Part shown: positions 53,781 to 64,000 of the stretch, piece after piece
Layout: each line of letters begins with the position of its first letter
Position numbering within the stretch: position 1 is the stretch's first letter
Assembly: GCA_945910005.1 (NCBI GenBank)
Contig: OX246746.1
Coordinates: forward strand, 22,723,092 to 22,787,091
DNA length: 64,000 nt
Direction of reading: 5' to 3'
From: Isoperla grammatica
Lineage: Eukaryota > Arthropoda > Insecta > Plecoptera > Perlodidae
Notes under the pieces: model-generated
Database searches by the model: none
The model's input: only the letters and a program-made list of their open reading frames with translations
What the model was told of the DNA's origin: nothing
Translations under genes and position numbers: made by a program

Positions 53781-54283
53781 GATGGAGACTGAACGCACGC
53801 AAGACGGATCTTGTGTGACCACCCCCAAAAAGCCGGACAAGACGCAAGACGGAAGAAGCCGGGTCAAGACGTGATGCACGCGCCGGAACGGATCCAAGTA
53901 TCGCGACGATTTACCTCCTCACATCCATCTCACGAACGTCGTAGAGATATACCGACTCAAATACTTGTTAGAAAAGGAAAAGCTGTTTAAGATAATTAAT
54001 TCATTCGAACAATGAATAATGAAATACAGTGCAATCCTGTTTCGAATAATTATAGATTGCATTTTGAGAATCGAGACAATAATAAAATAGAATCCGTACT
54101 TAGACGTACTTTGCTGTTTTAGTCAATGCTGTCAGAGAAATAACTTCCATGTTACTTGAAGTAAGCTTCTTTGCACGGCCAAAAGACAACAAGGTAAAGG
54201 TAAATATTATTAAGAATGTGAATTATACTTAAAACATGATATTATCTATTTCAAATCAAACGAGACACATTCATTCAATAGAC

Positions 54284-54481
54284 TTAGAATGCATTATCAT
54301 CTAGAGTACCATATTGTTTGTAGTAGCCATCTTTATCTGGGGGTTGAACCGCTTCCACGTTGTTTGTGAATGGGTTGAAAGGGTTGGTCGAGGTGTACAG
54401 TGGTGGTTGACCGGGTATATCCTCAACGGCTCCGTAGCTTACTTGTCTGTTGAGTTGGGTTTGGAGTGTAGGGTCAGCCTC
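54284..54481 (-). CDS. VGlut: VGlut last exon (cytosolic tail)
   Basis: Acceptor TGTTTGTAG (minus strand) opens 198 nt, 65 residues plus TAA. Starts [18 protein letters not shown], with [19 protein letters not shown] near the middle. PPxY binds WW domains and NPF binds EH-domain endocytic proteins in known families; their role here is inferred. Confidence 0.88.
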   Translation of the reverse strand, partial: EADPTLQTQLNRQVSYGAVEDIPGQPPLYTSTNPFNPFTNNVEAVQPPDKDGYYKQYGTLDDNAF

Positions 54482-57272
54482 CTACAAACAAACAGCAGTC
54501 ATTGGTATTGAGTTTGGCACTGCGGACACTAATTGACCTTGAGTCTAGTTTGGTCTTGACTGTAGAGTCAACCCCCTGACTGATAAAAATTAATATACTT
54601 TGACCATGAGTCTAGTTTCCGAAACGTCCGTTCCGATCCCGAAAAGTGTTTACAAGCGATTAAAATTTCAAAAACCGAAGATCCCCACCTGTTTAAGATA
54701 TTCAACCCCTAGCTTACCATTGTGACTCTGTTGGTTCACCTCTGATCGGAAGTTAATTTAAAGTTAGTCAAGCCACCGAGCTTTACAGTAGTTCCAACAA
54801 AATTCACAAATAGACAAAGAAATGTCACTTTCTCTGGTTCCTATTCCTACACTAACTAAAATATTTGAAGAGATAGATCATATTAACCTAGACTAACGTG
54901 TGTTTGCTAGTGACATTTAGTGACTTACCGTGAAAGCAGGTGGTGGTGGCAAAGGCGGAGGTCCCCCATGGGGTATTTGCGTCGCATCTTCTGCGGTAGC
55001 CCAAGATTTCTGCTCCTCCGAACTGGGCTCGGCCCATGGCTGTAGTTCTCCAGAAGCAAAGATGGCGTAAAAAGTCACTCCGACAAAGTGAACACAAGCA
55101 GCCATTATGAACACTGTCTTCCAGCTCTCTTTGTCCTACGAAAAACATATTTAGATTACGTTATTAATTGAATGATCCGCATCAGTGACCCCGCCGACAA
55201 AATGGACGCTAGCAGACAATATGAAGACTATCTAGCAGTTTTCTTTGTCTAACGGATAACGACATATTCGGGTGACTTGATTAATCCACATGACTGCATC
55301 CGAACTATTGAAAGTGTATCTCTTTACTGCACTGACCAGACAGCTCATCTCTGACCGTTGAAGCGTTGTCTTGGTGCGCATGATCACCTGCGCGCGCTTC
55401 TAATATCTCCTGGTGCCAATCAGAGAAGTTAACTGCTGGAATTGATAAAGTAATTTCCATAAAATCGTTTTTTCCCGTTTCGGTTTCTAGTGACAAGTTT
55501 GATATGGCAAGTTTAAAAAAAATTATTATTGAAACTCATGTTGTATATAACCCACTAATGGACATCAATCTACTTGGACATCGATATTTGTTTTATGAAT
55601 TATGCATTATCAGTTTTACTCAATAGTCTCCGAGTGCAGCGTAATTAGCACTTGTTACAAATCTATGAACGAGTTCAATCATTATTCAATTCCTCCTTTC
55701 TGTTTTACTTCTCAGTCCCATGGCATGCAATGCGCTAAATGAACCACGTATACGGTGTAAAGAAAACGAATGCTATACAATTCCCTGCAGAAGAGTGTGA
55801 AGTGAATGTTGTTCACTCAACGCTATATCTGGTTCTGGCATCGTTAAGTGTACTTAGCAAAACCCTTCATGAACGATTTAATCGAATTCGTATCCTTGTC
55901 TTGTTTTGCCAACGCATCCCTTCGGTTTGAAGTACCGTCAGCTACCCTAGACTGTTCGAGGCGCTATCTTACTTTGCCGCACCACTGCATTGTCTCATCT
56001 CCATTCCGCCTGTCAGCACTGCGTACGATCGGTATTGTTCGACCCCAGACTTGAAGAAACTCACAGCCGAAATGATGAAACCCAAACAATCAAAATAGGG
56101 GAGAAATGTGCACTGACGCCATCTAGTCAACAAACCGTTAAACCGTAAACAGATGAATTAAACATGATCACAATAACAATGAACCCGCGCGAGACTTGCA
56201 CTCGAGTTGCGTCTACGATACTTCGCAATTGGAAGGGGACTGATGGGTATAGCCCTAAAGCTGATGGACCTCATTAGAACATGTAAATGTAAAAGTGAAG
56301 ATGTTTACATACGTGGTTTCTGGTGATGTTGTCGATCGCTATAGGACAGATGAGCCCAGCAATGGTCCCGATACCGTTGGACATTCCCATAAGGATACTG
56401 GCATATCGAGGAGCAATATCCAAATGGTTCACGTTGAATCCTGAAAACATTACCATTAGTGAATAAATATCACACTAATGTGGAACATCTATAACTCCTG
56501 TTAGGTGAGGTCATTCCGACAATCTACTGGACAAGTTTTCACATAAAACACAGTTAAACAATTAAGTAGTATGAACATTATAGTATTTTACAAATTAAGA
56601 AACCCTTTTCAATGGATTTCTTGAATATTATTAGTTACAAAACCTGACTCGTTCTAGATAGTATCAAACGCATCATTTTTATGATGATAATAACAAATAT
56701 ATTACCACGAATAACTGTGTTAAAGGGCTCTAGTGCCACCCTCAATTATACAATAATTAAATAATATGGATACTGGAAATACCTAACAATCAATAATCAT
56801 AATAGTAATAATTTTTGTAGGAAACCTGCCGAAGGACAGTTCAAGCACGTCTTCAGCTGACTAACAAAAGTAGATTAAATATTTAAGGGTGTTTGGAACA
56901 ATAGTCCAAGAGGTGTTATTACGCTTCAATCCCAGCATTCGTCTTGTGACTAAGAAAACCTCTACGAAAACTTCAGTCATGATTACCGATTACCAGTACC
57001 TGTTATCGAGCAGTAAGAGTGTTCTTACCAGATATAGCGAAGCCACTGAAAGCTACTCCGAATGTGAGCGCAGTGGTAGCAGTAACGGCGGTTTGAGCGT
57101 AGGCGACAACGATGAAGAACAAAGCTTCCAGTCCAAAACCACCGCAGTTGAAGACTTTTCGTACATTGGTCGTTGACAAAATTCCCTTCTTACGAACATG
57201 ATCCGCCAGCAAACCACCACAAGGCACGATTACTGTCATCAGCAGATGCGGTAATGCGCCAACAAACCCAGT
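54284..57272 (-). CDS. VGlut: vesicular glutamate transporter (SLC17 family), last four exons
   Basis: Exons, in transcript order: 57272-57029, 56440-56313, 55135-54929 and 54481-54284, all GT-AG, giving 258 codons in one frame plus stop (777 nt including the stop). A vesicular glutamate transporter loads glutamate into synaptic vesicles using the membrane potential. Diagnostic blocks: [74 protein letters not shown] and [16 protein letters not shown]. The last two blocks are VGLUT-like rather than sialin-like. About four transmembrane segments are visible. The cytosolic tail has a proline run (PPPLPPPP), a PPLY (PPxY) motif, tandem NPF motifs ([10 protein letters not shown]) and ends [12 protein letters not shown]. 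The 5' exons are not in view: the exon at 57272 starts in phase 0 after an acceptor TTGTTTTAG, and the upstream intron contains a 6.1-kb transposon. Confidence 0.9.
54929..55135 (-). CDS. VGlut: VGlut penultimate exon
   Basis: 207 nt, phase 0 at both ends; [19 protein letters not shown] begins the last transmembrane helix, [16 protein letters not shown] follows, then an acidic stretch and [11 protein letters not shown]. Confidence 0.92.
55136..56312. other. VGlut intron
   Basis: No recognisable feature. Small frames at 55305-55496 and 55739-56054 are unsupported. Confidence 0.5.
56313..56440 (-). CDS. VGlut: VGlut internal exon
   Basis: 128 nt with acceptor TTTTCAG and donor AACCAC/GTATGT. 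Encodes [18 protein letters not shown] to [11 protein letters not shown], the most conserved block of VGLUTs. Confidence 0.94.
56812..57012 (-). repeat. degenerate tRNA-derived SINE
   Basis: TTTGTAGGAAACCTGCC, TTCAGCTGACTAACAAAAG, TTAAGGGTGTTTGGA and CCCAGCATTCGTC follow SINE order with heavy decay; it ends 17 bp from the VGlut exon. Confidence 0.6.
57029..57272 (-). CDS. VGlut: VGlut exon with NCGGFG motif
   Basis: 244 nt from acceptor GTTTTAG to donor TATCTG/GTAAGA. Encodes [20 protein letters not shown] through [20 protein letters not shown] to FSGFAISG, two transmembrane segments around a cytosolic loop. Confidence 0.93.
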
Positions 57273-57331
57273 CTAAAACAAACAATTTTATTTCATTATT
57301 ACCGGGCCGCAAAAGTTTAAAATGTGAATTC

Positions 57332-57370
<39 letters not shown>
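57332..57370 (+). repeat. (AAT)n microsatellite
   Basis: About thirteen AAT units in the VGlut intron, 60 bp beyond the exon. Confidence 0.95.
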
Positions 57371-57371
<1 letters not shown>

Positions 57372-58239
57372 ACACAACTTCACACAACTTCAGCTGACTA
57401 ACAAAATATAGATTAAATAGTTTACACTTCACACAACTTCATAGAGCTATACACTCTAACAACAGATGACTAAAATTTAGTCACGAAGACACCGTTTTAG
57501 ACACCAATTTAGTCATTTTTGTGTGCAGTGTTTAAATTTTAGTCACTTGAAGTAAAAATTAGACACCAAATTTATATTTTAAACACTCTTTTAGCAAACA
57601 GTCGGTTTTTAGTGTCTAAAAGAGTGACTATTTAAAAGTGACTAATTTGGTTAAACTAAAAGCGTCTAATTTTAGTCATATTTATATTTAAGCAATAAAT
57701 TAGACACTTGACTGTCAAAATAGACATTTTACTTTAGTCACAGCTTTAGCCATTTAGTCGCATCCAGCATTGCTGAAGTTTATCGATGTGTCAACGTTGA
57801 TTTGTGAAGGTAGTAATTATATAATTTGGTATTTTTTAAATCTACCAACTTTATGGTTTTTGATGTGTTTTATTTATTAAATTTTAAGAAATGGGATAAT
57901 ATAAAATTAAAATAAATGGCACCTTCTTCAAATTGGAAATATTAAAAAAAAACATCAAAAAACATAAAGCTCATCATCTACAAATCCGTGCATAGCAGTA
58001 GCCAAAACTACATATTTAAACTGGTTTAAAAATTTAAACATAATTACGAAATATTTATCACAGGTAACATAAACAGTGACTTTTGTAAAAATTTTATTAA
58101 AAAAATATAAAGCGGGTAGATTTAAGAAAGACCTATAATTTTGAAGAAGCTATAATTAATGCATAGTATGCACATTATATATTATAAGCCGCATCCTCTT
58201 CTTTCCATTATCCAAAACGTCTTTAATCTTTGCAAATTT

Positions 58240-58411
58240 GAATATGATCTTTGAATACGCGCGCGTATCGAAGCGGCAGACGGAAACGGAAGTGTTGAGT
58301 GGTCGGCCGTCGGGCGAACTGCGACACATATCTTCGCTGCCTCGCGCCTCGCGGAGTGCGTAGTTGACAATGCCTGCATCGAGATCTAACCGTCGATGGC
58401 CTGATATTTCG
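58240..58411 (+). promoter_or_regulatory. CpG-rich promoter-like region and first exon inside the TIR element
   Basis: GC-rich sequence with many CG dinucleotides (GCGCGCGTATCGAAGCGG, CTCGCGCCTCGCGGAG) in an AT-rich element leads to ATG 58370. Fourteen codons (MPASRSNRRWPDIS) follow, to a consensus donor TTTCG/GTAAGT at 58411/58412. No TATA box is visible. Confidence 0.45.
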
Positions 58412-58805
58412 GTAAGTACAACGTTTAGTTATTGTTAATATAATAATAATATAATTGAATTGTTCTGGGCCAAGCTTTGTTTTAGTGGAATTCCATACAA
58501 TAACCTCTAGACTCGAGCTAGGTGGTTAACCTAACCTCACATTTTGCCTAGTGGCAGGCCCTGCCGCACATTTGGAAGTCTCTACTCTGTGTTCATCAAA
58601 AGACACGTAGGCCTAGGCCCTAATATACGTTCTCAGTACAATCATATTTTGTTAACATATCTTCTTGAAGGCCTAGGCCTAGACCCTTAACAACAATGCA
58701 GGCAGTGTTGTCTGTACTGTAAGGATCAGGAGCTAATCCACCTAGGCATAGAACCTAGGCCTATTTGTAAAATGTAGGCCTAGGCCTAGTGCATGATTGT
58801 AGGTC

Positions 58806-59140
58806 TAAAGGTCGGTGCACAATTGCCCGGTAACGATAACCATAAAACGGTAACGGGAAGGCATTCGATGCACAATTGCCCGTTAAGCAGACGCTCGGCT
58901 ATTTGCTAATACTTTTAACAGGCCGTGGACGCTTGATTCTGATTGGTCCCGGTAACGTACAGACGGGAACGGTAACGTTAAGTTAAAACTTGGCGAACTT
59001 CCCGTTCCCGTTACCGGGCCCGGTAACGTGAAGCTCTGATTGTGCATCGTATCGTAGTTTAACATAGAATCGAAGTTTATTCCCGTTATCGTTATCGTTA
59101 CAGTTATCGTTACCGGGCGATTGTGCACCGACCTTTACTA
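58806..59140. mobile_element. nested MITE (TAAAGGTCGGTGCACAAT ends)
   Basis: Inverted ends of at least 33 bp (TAAAGGTCGGTGCACAAT / ATTGTGCACCGACCTTTA, then CGCCCGGTAACGATAAC) with one mismatch. The internal motif GGTAACG recurs in both directions. The antisense frame here is an artefact. Confidence 0.75.
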
Positions 59141-60510
59141 TAGGCCTACCCTAGCCCTAGGTACGGTAGGGCCTACCTTAGCCCTAGGTACGGCAGGGCA
59201 GGCCTCTCATTCGTGGGATCTACCAAATCCATTTCATAATCAATATTTTCTCAAGCTTGACGTAGCAGGTCTGCCTAGGCATAGCCTGCCTGTTTGTATA
59301 ACAGAGCCCAATCACAACCCATCATTTTGATTCATATCATGAAGTTTAGGGCATGTTTCAAGCTGGGCCTACTATTTTTTACAGTGTGTAAAAATTCACA
59401 ATAAAATCACAATCATAATCTATGCCTACCCAGTCAGTGTGGTGTGTAGGCCACCTCCCACCCCAGGATTTCAACAGGTGTATTGGATTAAAATTGTGAA
59501 TTCCGTTGTTGTAGTGTACCGGTACCTAATACCTAGTGTCCTTACTCCTTGCTTAGGTTAATACGTAGGGCCTACTACAATATAGGCCTACCATCAGTTT
59601 ATTGTGAACAAGGAACATTTCCTTTATGTTACGTTGCATCTCGATGCCGATACTTTGAGTCCCGGGTAACAGTATCAATAGGCCTAACTGTAATTACCCC
59701 TGCAATTGTAAGCATAATGCAAATTTACTTGTTTAAGCATAGGCCTCTATCTTACGATGAGAATGCACAATACCATTCCATAAGCCTGATGGAGTTTATT
59801 TTTCCTGGTAACTGTAAGGGAGTGGTCTCTAGTAGGCCTATCGAACTTGTCGTTCAGACTGCAAATTACACACACTGATAATATGTTACTAGTAGGCCTA
59901 CTACCGTATTGAGTATCTAGACCTGTTATTTTATTGCACATTAGCGCTTACCATTAGGCATATAAAAGTTATCATTAGATTAGACCTACTGGGACATATA
60001 CCTACCATTGGCCTACAAGCCTATAGTTTTCAGGGTAGGCCTACCGGTAGGCCTTCTGTAGACTTTCACAAAGTTAGATTTAGACGTAGGCCTACCTTGC
60101 TAAAAAAGAAAAAAATAGAAAAGTATGACTAGTTACGAATTATGGAAAATAACTTAATCCGAAAACTTTATAGACCTATCAAGTTCCGTACACAGCAATC
60201 AATATGTACTAAAAAAAATATATCAGTTAGCAGTTAGTTTATCAGTTTGCATGATACTAAGTCAGTGCGTTAATGGAACAACATATTATGTAATCCACCG
60301 TTCAATGTTGACATTCTGTGCGGGTGAGGTAGGTCTACGTGAGTACGTATTTGATTGACTCAGAAGATCTAGTCTGTAATTACCTGAATTGACCTACCTA
60401 CTTGGAACTTCACTTTAAATGTTCCATTTAAGTTTCTTTAAAATTAAGGAAAAATATGTCATCATCCTGACATTTTTGTTTTTCCATTTTTTATAATTTA
60501 GAGACTTCAA
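59140..60510. other. interior of the TIR element rich in TAGGCCTA
   Basis: The palindrome TAGGCCTA and its variants (GTAGGCCTAC) recur dozens of times between about 58600 and 60100. No gene was recognised; frames at 59121-59330 and 59549-59878 are unsupported. Confidence 0.6.
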
Positions 60511-60668
60511 AGCTAAGGTTGGAATTCATAGTCGGCCCCTACACCTAGGGGCACCCATTGTTGCTATGGATTTGTTTTGTTTATGGGAAATAACATGCAA
60601 ACAATTGTTACCTTGGTAACAATGGGCGCCCCTAGGTGTAGGGGCCGACTATGAATTCCAACCTAAGT
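60511..60668. mobile_element. nested short MITE with ~34-bp perfect ends
   Basis: TTGGAATTCATAGTCGGCCC and GGGCCGACTATGAATTCCAA, extending through CTACACCTAGGGGC, enclose about 75 bp. Also nested in the 6.1-kb element, just before candidate exon 2. Confidence 0.8.
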
Positions 60669-61299
60669 CTTAACTCTATCACCTAAATAAGTTCCTGCTG
60701 ATATCAATATTTATTATTTATTCCTAGAGGCCTTCCGATGACAAACTTATTCGCACACCTCAACTTGGGAAATACAGTATGGATCCTGTTTAACTACGCC
60801 TAAAGAGACACCTTGGTCAAACATCATTTTTCCGGCTATCGTTTTCTAAGGTATGTACAGTATAGTAAAATAACATTGCCAACTTGCCATTGATGTAAAA
60901 TTACAGCATCCGACATCGAAACAAAATATCAATGTCACATTACAATGCTGACACGTAAAACATTGATGTCAAAAAACCAAAGCTTTATATAATTATAAAT
61001 AAACTATACATAACTACCTATCAATTCCTTTTCTGAAGTTATATTGATTGCATTGTTATCGATTGGTTTTCAGTCTTTTGAGCCCACCTTGCAGAAATGG
61101 AATCTGCTTCAATAGAGAATGAGGCTTTCAGTGCAAAACAGAACAAGAAGTCTACACATACAATTTATTTCTTATCAGAACATCAATGTTTCTTACCTGA
61201 AATTTTCAATTGTTCTTTGAAGTAAATTATGAAATTGTTTAAATAAATGTACAAGTGTGTATAATTGACCAATAAAATGTGCTGCGGCATTTTTTCTTT

Positions 61300-63240
61300 T
61301 AAAATGTTGTTACTTTTGCAAATAGATACAAAGCACTCTTATGTTCAACTCAATATGCATCTCTGTTACTCTATTCTATAGCCAGCCTAGTTGATTCTTA
61401 TGTCTTGTCTGCATAGTTAAATGTGTAAATTATTTCTTTGAGAAGGGTGAGATATTATTTAGTTGACCATAAAGTTGCTTTAAATCCATGTCAATTATTT
61501 TCAGCTGCTGAACGCTTTCTCCAATTTTCAATAGTTTACTATTGATCTCTTTAATAGTTTACTATCACAGCAGCTAATAATAATTTACTAATTTACGGTT
61601 GATCTTTTAGTTGACATGTTAAATCCCAAGAGTAATTTCACTCATTTTGTATAGTAATTAATAATAACTTAATGAATAGTAAATCTGAATAGTTTGTTCA
61701 AATTTACTAGCACGTAATTTTTCAATAGTGATACCAATAGTAATCTCAACAGTACATTTTCACAAGGGAAGATTTACCTAGAGTAATTGGGTCGTAATTG
61801 CAAGTGACCCAGTTGTGGCAAAGGTTGCTGCAAAGGGAAGGTAAGGTATGAAAGCCGTCTGCCTGCAGGAGTGCCACACAGGACTAAAAAACTCTAGAGG
61901 GATGCCATAGTTTTCAACTATTCTGGTGTGGGATTAGCCCAATCGTTTGGGAATAAGGTAAGCAGACCTGCCAATCGATTACAAATTTCATATCGATAAT
62001 CAATCGATTATCTAAGTAAAAATCGGTTAGTAATTGGTTAATCGATAATCGGCGGCAACCCTAGAAATTACGTATTCGAGTTATTTTACCGGTTCATGTT
62101 TACACAACTAATGTTCAACTATTAAAATCGGAGTGTTTTCAACGTACGTGATTTTTGATATTAATATTATCTTGCATAGCCGGAACTTTTAAGAATCGGT
62201 TCTCATGGAACTTTTATGTAGGGAACCAGTATCAAAATAGGTAGGTACCGTAATGTAATCATGCTATATACTAGAACCGGAGCCTTTATGGATGAAACGT
62301 TCCAATCCCTGCGAGATACTAATAGGTGCTACATAAGAGTGTATGTTTGATATTTTATTTTTTATGTTTTATATTTTATTTTTCATGTTTATATTTTATT
62401 TTTTATATTTTATTTTTACATGTTTTATATATTCTTATATTTTTTATATTTATATTTTTTATTTGTTTATTTATTTTTTTAGTTAAATATTTCACAGATT
62501 AGATATTTGGGTTGGAAAAAACTAAGTGTGCATTTGTGATACTGCTTTACATTGTGCCATATGCTTGCCTCAGCCTACCCCTTGTCTACAAACTATGGGT
62601 AAATAATTTTCAATAAATAATTACAGTACATGTAATTAACCTTACAATTTTGTTGGTTTGAATAATATTCGTATTTTGAATCTCACGCAGCTACCCACCT
62701 CTTCAGGTAAGCTATTGGTCTCCTTTCCCCAACCACAAGCACTAAAATAATATCAACAAAAAATCCCATCCTTTCCATATAAATGTGTACATTTATGCAA
62801 ACATGGTTGGGCAACCAGGTTGTGCAATGTGTGTATCTATCTCGACAGCATTGTCCAATGTATGAAGAATGTGGGAGTGTTTTTACCTTTTTACCTCTTT
62901 TACCCATTACATTTAACACCCCCCTAACACTTGTTCAAAGCTTTTAATTCACTATCATATTTTAGCACCCAAATACCCCACTGTTCTTTGAACAAACTAA
63001 CTCACCCCCCCCCCCCCCCCCAAACCATTTTCCGTTCACCTATCGTATTTCAGCGCCCAAATAATACAAGCTCCCCAACTTCCCCCAACTTAAACTTATG
63101 CTACCTTCACACACCATACACCTCATCATTACCTTCTTATCAATAACCCTCCCACAAGCCCCTTCCTCACTGCCCCTCAACAACAATTTTGTTTTGAAAT
63201 TTCAAAACTGTGGAGTCCCTTTTTGACCCCCGAGCGATTT
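61300..63240. other. interior of the TIR element, right half
   Basis: AT-rich with a T-rich ATTTTATTTTT tract at 62350-62480 and a C-run at 63006-63022. No transposase motif is visible. Frames at 62683-62919 and 62931-63146 are low-complexity. Confidence 0.5.
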
Positions 63241-63584
63241 TATTATATCCGGAAGGAAGAAATTTAGTCGCCTATAAGTGACTAAAATTAGTCGTCTGTA
63301 AGTGACTAAAATTAGAATAGATAGAATAAAATAGAATAGTCGCCTATAAGTGACTAAAGTTAGTCGTCTATAAGTGACTAAAATTAGTCATTAAGGTAAA
63401 TAGTCATTATAAATTGACTAATATTATGCGTTATTAGACATCTTTAACGACTAAAAATAGTCACCAATTGGCAATTATAACAAGGCTGCAAAAAAGGCAC
63501 GTTAAAGATGACTAAATTTTAGTCATCTGTGTTTGGAGTGTAGTATCGGCTGACAGGTCGCTTTCTCCCCTCAATTTAAATGAC

Positions 63585-64000
63585 GGAAATTTAAACTTGC
63601 TTCAAAAACTAAATTATGACACAGCAAAGGAGGTCAGAATATCAGAAAAGACGTTACATAGCAGACAATTTAAAGAACTTCTTAAAGATAACGTCGATAG
63701 GGTAGCATCGAACGAACGGGGACATTTTCAGCGAAACAGAGGGATTTATGATCGCTATTCAAGATAAAGTAATCAAGACTAACAATTACAAAAAGTACAT
63801 AATAAAAGACGTCACAGTGGATGATAAATGTAGAAAATGTAATATGAATGGCGAAACAATTGAACATATCGTATCTGGGTCAAAATGCTTTGTCAAACAG
63901 ATTATTTTCAAAGGCATAACCAAGTTGCAAACATTATACATAAAAAATTAGCCATAAAGTATAAACTTATAACACAACCACTGCGTATTACAAATACAAG
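63585..64000 (+). pseudogene. 3' end of a LINE-like retrotransposon RT gene, frameshifted
   Basis: One frame reads HSRQFKELLKDNVDRVASNE up to about 63715. Another then reads DIFSETEGFMIAIQDKVI and VDDKCRKCNMNGETIEHIVS, and a third NQVANIIHKKLAIKYKLITQ near 63920-63975. The order (SETEGF-AIQDQ, C-x2-C-x9-H zinc knuckle, IIHQKLA) is the C-terminal region of a family of arthropod reverse-transcriptase proteins. The knuckle's final Cys after ISG is replaced (GSKC), and at least two frameshifts break it. The window end truncates it. Confidence 0.65.

Larger units (their letters stand above)
53256..53826. mobile_element. PIF/Harbinger deletion derivative carrying both gene starts
   Basis: GGCCGCGGCCACACAGGATCC on the left and GGATCTTGTGTGACCACCCC on the right are imperfect inverted ends. 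Between them a plus-strand MADF-type start and a minus-strand transposase start point toward each other and meet near 53610, where the centre of the parent element has been lost. TCCGTC and GACGGA motifs repeat near both ends. The exact right end and target duplication are unclear, because related sequence continues to about 53895. Confidence 0.65.
58370..61280 (+). ncRNA. candidate three-exon transcript with a 35-codon frame
   Basis: Exon ends 58411 (TTTCG/GTAAGT), 60728-60850 (TTTATTCCTAG/AGGCC ... CTAAG/GTATGT) and 61074 onward (GATTGGTTTTCAG/T), with AATAAA signals near 61242 and 61271. Joining exon 1 to 2 keeps the frame open: MPASRSNRRWPDIS then RPSDDKLIRTPQLG to a TAA at 60791. The short product matches no family I know. 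It may be non-coding, or a captured host 5' gene fragment. Confidence 0.35.
57452..63540. mobile_element. 6.1-kb TIR DNA element with TA target duplication and subterminal TGACTAAA arrays
   Basis: Left end CACTCTAACAACAGATGACT and right end AGTCATCTGTGTTTGGAGTG are inverted repeats (about 27 of 32 bp over ACTAAAATTTAGTCA), flanked by TA on both sides (57450-57451; 63541-63542). TGACTAAA/TTTAGTCA and GTCTAA motifs recur about twenty times within ~330 bp of the left end and ~280 bp of the right end. No transposase frame lies inside. It contains a CpG-rich start region (58250-58411), two smaller foldback elements and a possible spliced transcription unit. The TA target and CACT ends suit Tc1/mariner-, ISL2EU- or similar classes; the superfamily is not settled. 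Confidence 0.75.

Noticed and set aside
56889..57176. 95-codon sense frame antisense to VGlut
   Set aside because: It overlaps the conserved VGlut exon on the opposite strand and a decayed SINE; the transporter motifs decide the strand.
58182..58379. 65-codon antisense frame over the CpG-rich region
   Set aside because: High CpG content lowers stop frequency; the sense strand has a better donor and start, and no motif is seen.

Overview
The window is animal nuclear DNA, most likely from an insect. The evidence is intron-rich genes with GT/AG junctions, insect-type neutral lipases, an insect-like vesicular glutamate transporter, tRNA- and 5S-derived SINEs, many foldback DNA transposons, and AT-rich microsatellite-laden introns. 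The species cannot be named from the sequence. A large-genome insect (for example Polyneoptera) would fit, but that is inference. Bases 1-200 are an assembly gap.

Layout. (1) 3448-23943 (+): lipase gene A, rebuilt here as seven coding exons encoding 348 residues, with signal peptide and Ser/Asp/His triad. (2) 25708-44013 (+): tandem paralogue lipase gene B, six exons, 417 residues, with a basic Arg/Asn/Thr-rich C-terminal tail. The two genes share intron phases; two exons of A (130 + 149 nt) equal one exon of B (279 nt) exactly. Both should be secreted esterases/lipases of the pancreatic-lipase family. (3) 44.5-53.2 kb: AT-rich intergenic DNA with few recognisable features. (4) 53.26-53.83 kb: deletion derivative of a PIF/Harbinger transposon keeping the starts of both its genes. 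(5) 54284-57272 (-): last four exons of a VGLUT (SLC17) gene; its 5' exons lie outside the window or beyond a 6.1-kb TIR element (57452-63540) inserted in its intron. (6) 63.59-64.0 kb: broken 3' end of a LINE-like reverse-transcriptase gene.

Most unusual: three exon/intron borders of lipase A have each been tandemly amplified. They are the exon-1 donor (about 29 GTGAGT copies in a 1.6-kb G-rich minisatellite), the exon-4 acceptor (four copies, three ending in immediate stops) and the exon-6 donor (eleven extra 47-bp copies). The paralogue next door has none of this. Intron 4 of the same gene also holds three consecutive foldback elements, each with a hammerhead-ribozyme-like core. The 6.1-kb TIR element lacks a transposase but contains a plausible three-exon transcription unit behind a CpG-rich start.

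Most open reading frames over 60 codons in the window are chance or repeat frames. Only the multi-exon genes and a few transposon fragments are supported as coding.
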